From Vitellaria paradoxa (lineage: Eukaryota > Streptophyta > Magnoliopsida > Ericales > Sapotaceae): a stretch of DNA of 64,000 nucleotides. A program made the position numbers and the translations under genes. Each line of letters opens with the position of its first letter. The first letter of the stretch is position 1. This document shows, piece by piece, positions 56,126-64,000 of the stretch. Below the pieces are notes generated by a model. That model was given only the letters and a program-made list of their open reading frames with translations, did no database searches and was not told the DNA's origin. Where the stretch lies: positions 27,148,471 to 27,212,470 of the forward strand of contig CM034244.1 of assembly GCA_019916065.1 (NCBI GenBank), written 5' to 3'.

Positions 56126-57752
56126 AAATATATATATATATATATATGTATATGTCTTGACCCATGCTACGAAATTGATGCTTGTTTAAAGTGTGAACGC
56201 AATATTGTCTTTTTCCGGCAAACAAGTTTCAAATCACAATCTTGAAGAAAAAAAATATAGTACTTATTAAATTACAAAACAACCCCATTTTTCTCATCTT
56301 CTAACCAAAATAAATAAATAAATAAATTGCCAAGCGTTAATTTCTAACAAAAAATCTAACATACTATTTCTACCATAAAATCTAACGTACTAATATAAAA
56401 AAAAAATTAAAAAGTTCAAATTGTTTTAACAGTTAAATAGTTATTCTCATCTTGCATACAATATGCAATTAAATTACATTTTCATGTGAAAAAAATATTT
56501 CAAATTGATTGGTTTAATCTTCAATTCTTTGACATAGTATTTATAATAATAAGACTATTGGAACTTGGAATTGTTTTATTGAACATTTTGTTTTCTACAT
56601 TGATTTTGAATACGTTAATGAACTTTTACATATTTTTAATTAAAAAGTAACCGTATAATAAATTGTAAAGTCATTTTTTTATTATTTTTAATTTTTTTTA
56701 AACTGCACGTATGATAATTTTCTACTTTCAAAAACAAAAAAAATTATAAACATATTTTTAATTAATTAATAGTTTTTAACTTTTACTATTTTACATAATT
56801 ATTATGATTTAAAATATATAATATTTATGCTGAATTATTTTTAAGTTTAATTTTGCTTCTTGTATTTAATCTATCCTCCCGTGAGTTGGATAGGTCAGTC
56901 ATAGTTAAGAGGGTGCTGCGATCCCCCCCAAAAAGAAACTAAAAATTTTTAATTTTTACCAATTTTTTTTAACTTTTTCTAATTAAATTTTGTCTTGTGT
57001 CATTTTTACACTTTTTTTTTTTTTCCTTTTTTGGCATACCAACCACCGCCGAAATTTAAAGATGACTACCTAGTGACTAAAGATACAAATAATTGAAGGA
57101 CCACTGTATTTTTCATTGTGCAGCTGGGCTGCTCTAAGGTAACTTCTTATTGATTGAAGACACGAGCAATTGAAGGACATGTGTATTTCATTGTGCAGCT
57201 GGGCTGCTTTCACATTTTTTTCCGTTGTTCACCAACCAGATAGATTGAGCCAGAGCATGTGAAAAATATTCACTTCTCAATTTCAATCTGTCAATCAATT
57301 TTGTGTAGTAAAAATCAAAGAATGTGAAAAATATTCATTCATCATTTTCAAACACTTTCTATCATTTGCTATGCAGCAAAAATCGAAGACTAAGAAAAAT
57401 ATTGATTAATAATTTTTAAACTCTCTATTACGATCGCAGCGAGAACACATGAAAAATATTAATTGATCATTTTCACGTTCTCTAACATTCTTTGTAGTAA
57501 TTATTATTAGAGTATTCAGGTTCAATTTTTTTATATCCAGTCTTATAGTGAAAGTGTTTGGTGGTCTCTGAAATCGGACTCGAAGTTTCATCTTAACGTT
57601 TTCGTAAGAGTTGTTGCCATCAATCATGTGCTTTCTTTGGATTGTTTGATTGTGTTCTTGAATTTATTATTCTTGAACTAGCCTATTCACAAATTTTCAA
57701 ATGTATTTTCATAAGTTTAAAAAAATTACCATTCAAATGATAATTTATAGTT
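56126..57752. repeat. R monomer RR2
   Basis: Starts GAAATTGATGCTTGTTTAAAGTGTGA like RM, with TTTTAACAGTTAAATAG, a short MITE-1 remnant (56908-57055), a direct duplication around TTCATTGTGCAGCTGGGCTG (57109 and 57189), the ~85-bp repeats (57280-57500), and ends at ATGATAATTTATAGTT, where the retroposon inserted. Confidence 0.65.
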
Positions 57753-58008
57753 TTTTTTTTTTATGTAATTAGAATCCTCCTTAGTGGAGGGGGATTAGGC
57801 ATACGCCCTTACCTACATGTTAATTTAAAAAAGTAGTACAAGAAGAAAGGACATCAAAACCTGACCTTCAGCAAAAGTACAGGATAGCAATAAAAGAAAG
57901 TAATAGCAGTGCTGTGACTCACTGCAATACAAAAGCTAAAATACCTTCTAAAAATAAGTGAAAGTAAATTGTGGTGACTCACTACAAAACAAGAAATCGG
58001 AGGGAGCA
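57753..58008 (-). mobile_element. Poly(A) retroposon remnant (right copy, 3' end)
   Basis: The T run (57751-57763) is the poly(A) tail in reverse; the preceding ATGATAATTTATAGTT (57737-57752) is one half of the target duplication. The body ending ...GAGGGAGCA matches 2548-2780. It is cut at 58008 by LTR D. See the left copy for alternatives. Confidence 0.5.
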
Positions 58009-58761
58009 TGTCACGCCCCGGATTTTCATAATCGAATGCCCAGGGGTGACTTGGGATTTATTTGTTAGGTATAAAAATAAGATGATAATAACACGCTGTC
58101 ACACCCCAGAATTTTCCTCCAAACTGGGGTTGACCCGCAAGAAAAATTTAAGATATTCAAAATCCCTTGTTTATCCCAAACAATATTTATAAATCATTGG
58201 ATTGAACCATTTGATGGGATTTCAACTACAGGGCACAAAATAAAGATAGAGAAAAATATTACAGAGCCATCTAAGTGTCCCAACCACGCGATTAACATTA
58301 CATACCAAATAAAAGCAAATTAGGTCTATGCTTAATAATTACAATCATCCAACAATTGTTGCAGACCAAACAAAAAATCCTCCAGCTCTGCGCAGGAAAA
58401 AAAAAATAGATAACTCTTCTGATGGAATATTTAAGAGAAATTAATCTCTTTCCAGCTCATCTTCTGTATCCCTGTGCTTAATATCCTGAAAAAAATATTC
58501 GCACAAGGGATGAGCTACTAAGCCCAGTAATCAGAATCTCCTAGGTGCCTATATGCAGAGATTGTAATACTACACTGTATTAAGTGACCCATTACAGTGA
58601 ATGCGTTTAGGTGGCATACTGTTTATGCAACAATTAATTCAATAGATCTCAACTGAATAATGTAAATTATACTTACAATGGTTCGATGAAACCGTCACCG
58701 TAACTACTATTTTACTTACATGTAAAAATAGTTAAATATTGATGTGTGTACCACAATGAAG

Positions 58762-58860
58762 TCTGTGTCGCAATGGTAGGGATCTCAGATTTAGATTTTC
58801 AAGGTCTCGGGATCAAACCCCGTAGCGATACAGATTTCATATATATATATATATATATTT
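58762..58860 (+). mobile_element. SINE-like insert in LTR D (copy of the one in LTR E)
   Basis: Head GTCTGTGTCGCAATGG, box B-like GGGATCAAACCCC, then TTTCAT and an (AT)n tail at 58838-58858. Orthologous to 1700-1810. Confidence 0.5.
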
Positions 58861-59587
58861 ATAAAATATTCATCGAGAGGAATTAAATGTAATTAAATAA
58901 TTCCAACACTTCATTCATACATAACAAGAGAGGTTGCTAGTCAAAGTAAAATTTTGTAAGGTAGTTTAATCTAAATCATCCTAAGATAATCATACTCCTA
59001 TCCTCCTCTACCCCCAGCCTTGGGAGCCAGTGACTTTACGGGCTTAGCATCCAATGCATACCGACGGTGTCACCTACCAAAAACCTAGCTGTCATGACCG
59101 GCTACCTGACTGGCCAGGTCAGAAGGGAGCATCTCCCAAATAAAATGCATATGTTCCCATCTCCATCTAAAAGACCATTTCTACCCAACCATCACCCCAT
59201 TGCCAAAAATAACTTTAGCACCGAGTGCCTTAATTTCTTCTCACCCTTACACATTTCAAGGGTACCTTGTATGGAAATCAGACATTTTTAATAACAACCA
59301 GCAATGTTCCCGGGTGATGAATCAAAAGTGAGATTATTCAGTCACATGCAGTATATTTTTTAAGCATTTTATCAAAATCTATAATTTAATAATAATTCTC
59401 AATAAATCAAAGATTTAACATAGTCACCAATATCATTATTACAAAGGTAGGTACTACATGTAAATTAACAAGTAGCAAGTAAAAAAAAATTTAGAATACG
59501 AATTAGTATTTTAGTTAATTGTTTTGACAAGTTTACCGTACCACCTTTGATAAGAATAAAATTATTTCTAATGGTATATTAATTAGG

Positions 59588-59665
59588 CCGAGGTTGGTAG
59601 CTTAGTGGGTGGGCCACCCTAATTGTGATTTAAAGTCGCAAGTTAGAATCTCATTGGCTGCAAAT
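59588..59665 (+). other. tRNA-like Pol III module in LTR D
   Basis: Box A TAGCTTAGTGGG (59598-59609) and a damaged box B AGTTAGAATC (59641-59650). Orthologous to 893-971, where box B is AGTTCGAACC. Confidence 0.5.
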
Positions 59666-61681
59666 CTCAGTTTTTGCCTCTTTTACCTTTTATTTTATTA
59701 TTTTATGGAATATAAAGATAATAAATATCTCTTTGAACTTATATTTAATTTTAGAAAAATTTATAAGTTTTATTTATTTTCTTTTTTCAAAATAATTTGA
59801 ATAAATTTTTCAACCATCATCTTCTTTATAATCAAACCCTTATCATAGGTTTTCAGCTTCAATATATCCACAAATATCCATAGAATTATTCCAATGTTTA
59901 GGAAGGTATTAAATAAGTTTCATTAAATTTACTTAATCATAAAAATATAGTTATATAACTTGCTAGGTTGACAAAACAATGCCTAAAAATAAATCAAATT
60001 CATTTAAGAAAGACCAAATGAGAAAAGAACAAGTCCATTGTTTCTTTTGGGCATTTTATCAAATACTTAGCATTTTAGTTTGAATAAGTCGTCCCACTCT
60101 TCATGATGAAACTGATTATCTAAGTCAATTATCATCAATATTAGAGTGTCAAATAATATATAATATCCAGTTAAAATAATTTCATATCAATAGAAATTAT
60201 GACAATAACTAACAGAAGGTAAATGCAAATTTAAATAAATCTTTAAACATAATATTCTAAAAAAAAATCCAAACAAGCATCAATTAATGGCTAAGCAAAA
60301 ATAGCAGCTTGAAAGAAAATTTAGATAAAATAAAGCAGAACTCCAATATCTATAAACTTTATATCTGTAGAAACTAGACTTCAAGACCTACAACTTTCAT
60401 GTTTTATACTTTTTAAAATTCTAAGGTTTAAAGGTGCAAAAACAGCCTTGAATTCAGTTTGTTCAGAAAATACAGTTTTGCACGTACTCAGTATTTTGGG
60501 CATAACTTTTGACTCACAAATTGGATTGATGCGATTCTTTTTGGGTTGGAAAGAAAACTGAAAGGGCTACAACTTTTATGTTTTAGCCAAAGCCTAATTC
60601 CACCGTTTTAGGGGTCAGAAGCACATAAGAAGTTACAAATAGAGAGCTGTCAGCATACTGAGTTACATCAATCAAAATTTTGGCTTCCCTACCCCAAATA
60701 TACGGGTATTTTTTTTATCACAATCAAGTTTCATACTTCAAACCAGAAAAGGCATCAAATATATTTTAGGAGGTTCATCATCCTACCTCAATGAAGATAT
60801 TAATGACCAAGTCTGAGAAGGAAAAATGAGTTAGCTTTGAACACCACCCAAATTGGAAAATTCCAAGCCTTTCTTCTTCCTCCAAGCAACACCAAATCTT
60901 CAACCTCACTAATTAATAATTTATTATTATTTCTCTCTTATTTTCTTCTTTTTGAAGACACACAATTTGTAGGGAATGTAGAGGAAGTGTCGGTAGATGA
61001 AAACAAGTTCCACTAGCTAAACTTGAAAACCACTAAAGTAGCATTATGCATTAGGTAGTATAATTCAAATAATCTAGCTTAGCCTTTTTGACTATCTAAC
61101 CACATAATTAAAAATAGGTGTTGGAGGATGGATGAGGATGGGTGGCATGATCCGGGAATCATGCTAACTTTTTGACAAATTAACAAAATGCTTTAAATCA
61201 TGCTAGCTTTCAAACAAAATGCTTTAAATCTTGTTTGCTAAATAATTTGAAAAAGATGCTTTAAGGTCATCAATGTAGGGTCTTCTCTTTGTCTAATTAG
61301 TCAAATAATTCTGAAAGATGGTGAGAGTGTATGGAAGATGGAAAATGAAGTTGTCGGGAAATAATTTAGAGCAACTATTCATGAGTCAACTCATTGAGTG
61401 ATAAAGTGAGTTGAAGTGAGTTGAGGTGAGTCAAAGAAAAGGGTTGACTCATGGGTTAATGGGCTTGGTTTGAACCAAATAAGTAATTGGGCTAGGAAGT
61501 GTTTGGATAAAAATTTTAGAAATTCTACATTAAACTCCCACATAGGATGAAATTCAATCCGAAAATCTTTCCAACTAATTCCAAAAATTTTCAAATCCTC
61601 AATTTTCTAGATTTTTACTATAACAAATATCACCACCACACTTAAGCAATTTAATTAAGAAAAAAAATTCAGGTTATTACA

Positions 61682-61696
61682 ATCCACCCCCCTTAA
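61682..61696 (-). other. Polypurine tract of element D
   Basis: The minus strand reads TAAGGGGGGTGGAT directly before the 3' LTR. Confidence 0.85.
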
Positions 61697-63295
61697 ATAA
61701 ATTTTGTCCCAAAATTTACATAAAGCATGACTCTAGTGTCAAACAAATGAGGGTATCGTTCACGCATAACAGACTCACGCTCCCAGGTGGATTCTTCCAC
61801 ACCACGGTGCCTCCACAACACTCGAACCAATGGAATGGTTTTGCCTCGTAGGACTTGTTCACGCCGATCCTCGATCTTAACCGACTGTTGTTCAAATGTA
61901 ACATCTTGCTGAATATTAAGTTCAGTCCAATCAATCACGTGACTCGGGTCAGGTTCATACTTTCGAAGCATGGATACATGAAATACATCATGAACACGTG
62001 ATAGTTGAGGTGGTAGAGCTAACTGATATGCAACCTGCCCAACCTTTGCAAGGATTTCGAATGGTCCAATATATCGAGGAGCTAACTTCCCCTTTTTCCC
62101 GAATCGTACGACTCCTTGACGTGGGGAAACTCGAAGAAAGACATGATCTCCAACCTCGAACTCCAAAGGTCGTCTTCGTCGGTCAGCGTAGCTTTTCTGA
62201 CGACTCTGGGCAGTAAGTAGACGTTGACGAATGATAGCAATCTTTTCTGATGTTTGCTTGATTAGGTCGGGTCCTATCATCACCGATTCTCCTACCTCGG
62301 TCCAACACAAAGGAGAGCGACATGGCCTACCATATAATGCCTCATAAGGTGCCATTCCAATACTTGCTTGATAGCTGTTGTTATACACAAACTCTATCAT
62401 TGGCAAGTGTTATTCCCAGTTTCCTTTAAAGTCTAATATGCAAGCACGAAGCATATCTTCCAATGTCTGAATTAACCGTTCTGACTGTCCATCTGTCTGA
62501 GGGTGAAATGCCGTGCTAAAGGTCAATTTAGTGCCTAAAGCCTTCTGTAGACTCTTCCAAAATTGAGCTGTGAATAATGGATCTCGGTCAGATACTATGG
62601 AGACTAGTGTTCCGTGAAGCCGGATGATCTCGCGAATATATAGCTGGCTGCGCTTTTGGAGTTTGTCGGTAGTGTTCACTAGTAAAAAATGCGCTGACTT
62701 TGTTAATCGATCAATAATAACCCATATAGAGTTATTTTTCTTCAACGTCTTAGGTAAGCCCACGACGAAATCCATCGCAATGTGCTCCCACTTCCATTCG
62801 AACACAGGTAAAGGTTGGAGTAATCCAGCTGGTTTCTGGTGTTCTGCTTTGATTTGCTGACAAGCAAGACATTTAGCTACAAATCGAGCAACATCCTTCT
62901 TCATTTCCTTCCACCAATATTATCATGCTAAATCACAGTACATCTTCGTACTTCCAGGGTGAATGGCAGATCTTGAATTATGGAACTCATGCAATATCTC
63001 CTTTCGAAGGCCATCAGAATTCGGGACATACAACCTTCCACAATGCTGTAGTCCTTGATCAGAGCGAAGTGTCCATCCTTCTATAATCTCTTCAGACAAG
63101 ATTTGAGCTACCATCTTCTTGCATTCTTCATCATGTTGTTGTGCATCGATCACCTTAGTAAGTATCGTGGGAATTGCCATCAGAGAATAGTTTGTCACTG
63201 TAGCATTTCCCTGATCAATTCTGATCTCAAATTCATTCACAGATTCTAGCATCTTCCATTCCCGCTTTGCCAAATTCGCCAATGTCAAATGTGAT
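61693..63295 (-). pseudogene. Element D integrase and chromodomain (stops)
   Basis: Zinc region [11 protein letters not shown]...CLACQQ, core with MDFV, VSDRDP and QSERL (all three acidic residues kept), KLAPRYIGPFEI, and a chromodomain VRVLWRHRGVEESTWERE...YPHLF extending to a stop at 61693. Two adjacent stops (TGA TAA, about 62919-62924) fall between the zinc Cys and His blocks and one TAA at 62407-62409 lies after GNWE; otherwise the frame is intact for long stretches. Confidence 0.9.
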
Positions 63296-64000
63296 TTCCT
63301 ACTGAGTGCATCTGCTACAACATTCGCCTTTCCTGGATGATACTGAAGGGTAAAATCGAAATCCTCCAGATATTCCATCCAGCGTCGTTGTCGTAGGTTC
63401 AGGTCTCGTTGGGTGAATAGATATTTCAGACTCTTGTGATCTGAAAAGACTTCAAACTTTTCACTGTACAAATAATGCCTCCAAAGTTTCAATGCAAAAA
63501 CAATTGCGGCCAATTCTAGATCGTGGGTTGGATAGTTCTTCTCATGGTTTCTCAATTGTCGAGAACCATAAGCGACTACATGGTCTAATTGCATTAGTAC
63601 ACAACCCAATCCTTCTTTGAGGCATCACAGTATACTGTATACCCTGCCCCTCGTTCTGGTATGATTAGAACTGGGGCTTGAGTCAATCGAGCCTTCAACT
63701 CTTGAAAAGCTCTTTCACATTTCTCATCCCAAACAAACTTGACATCCTTGCGGATTAATCGCGTCATGGGTGCAGCAATTCGAGAAAAGTCCTTAATGAA
63801 CCATCAGTAGTACCCTGCCAAAGCGAGGAAACTTCTTATCTCGAAGACTGTCTTCGGTTGCTTCCAGCTCATTACGGCTTCTACTTTCGTTGGGTCTACT
63901 GCAACACCATCTGTTGAGACTATATGTCCTAAGAATAGTATTTTTGTTAGCCAAAACTCACATTTGCTAGCCTTGGCATACAGTTGGTGATATAATAAAG
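63296..64000 (-). pseudogene. Element D RNase H and RT C-terminal part (frameshift, partial)
   Basis: RNase H keeps [25 protein letters not shown] and VVADALS. A frameshift near 63612 separates YCDASK from GCVLMQ. Upstream are RT thumb/connection words ([23 protein letters not shown]) with a stop near 63806-63808 just after AGYY, where related copies have a basic residue. The RT catalytic core lies outside the window. Confidence 0.85.

Larger units (their letters stand above)
58009..61681 (-). repeat. 3' LTR of element D
   Basis: 3673 bp, in sense TGTAATAACC...GGGGCGTGACA. It contains two antisense tRNA-like modules (58762-58860, 59588-59665), the shared module in antisense (60487-60655), and in sense a GAGGTAGG donor-like word (60781-60790). 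U5 hairpin GATT/AATC at 58021-58033. Left flanking 5-mer GAGCA; the right partner is outside the window. Confidence 0.88.
58009..64000 (-). mobile_element. Element D: Tekay/Del-type chromovirus, 3' half, continues right
   Basis: 3' LTR 58009-61681, polypurine tract, then minus-strand integrase-chromodomain, RNase H and part of RT up to the edge of the window. It is a different family from A/B/F: a longer LTR and clearly different protein sequence. Better preserved, but with stops and a frameshift. Same LTR family as E. Confidence 0.9.

Noticed and set aside
2953..57752. Inverted duplication uniting the two window edges
   Set aside because: The flanks (R, retroposon) are in direct, not inverted, orientation; only the two LTRs face each other.

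Overview
This is AT-rich eudicot-type nuclear DNA with no intact cellular gene. Nearly everything is recognisable as nested, decayed transposable elements, as expected of gene-poor (for example pericentromeric) heterochromatin. I cannot name the species. The lineages are typical of flowering plants: Tekay/Del-type Ty3/gypsy chromoviruses, Athila/Tat-like Ty3/gypsy remnants, a pol-less Sirevirus (Ty1/copia), a CACTA (En/Spm) relic, tRNA-derived SINEs and small inverted-repeat elements.

Layout. 1-2547: LTR (E) of a long-LTR chromovirus. 2548-2968: poly(A) retroposon remnant with its target duplication. 3305-3800: GC-rich then pyrimidine-rich stretch. 3870-5738: Athila-like 3' end and LTR. 6109-8203: two monomers of an unidentified tandem repeat (R). 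8204-17066: chromovirus A, complete with both LTRs and a GCTCG target duplication, inserted in R. 17067-18833: end of that R monomer, then plain AT-rich DNA. 18834-27841: chromovirus B, related to A, with a TCAAC duplication. 27847-30062: AT-rich DNA ending in a fold-back MITE. 30168-32919: R monomer with a SINE and two MITEs, cut by LTR fragment C. 33956-38008: acidic ORF, spacer and two head-to-head Athila-like LTRs. 38032-42396: pol-less Sirevirus with an ATATC duplication. 42402-44474: Athila-like spacer and LTR, abutting chromovirus relic F (44475-50715), which is itself split by another Athila-like LTR (47489-49365). 50716-54034: CACTA relic. 54035-57752: two more R monomers with a SINE. 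57753-58008: second copy of the retroposon remnant. 58009-64000: chromovirus D, same LTR family as E, running off the right edge.

How it works together. All chromovirus coding regions (A, B, F, D) lie on the minus strand in the order gag-protease-RT-RNase H-integrase-chromodomain, and all carry stops or frameshifts. Most nonsense changes are C-to-T on one strand, the mark of long-term cytosine methylation. Nothing here looks able to transpose by itself.

Most interesting. A string of about eight short hairpins in the LTR leader of family A/B/C shows paired substitutions between copies. A covarying hairpin sits at the U5 end next to the primer-binding site. A module of about 165 nt is shared in opposite orientations by Tekay-type and Athila-like LTRs. 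Other points are an unidentified acidic ORF in an Athila-like element, the R tandem array, and inward-facing LTRs of one family fused to two copies of the same retroposon 55 kb apart. I found no convincing new multi-gene system.
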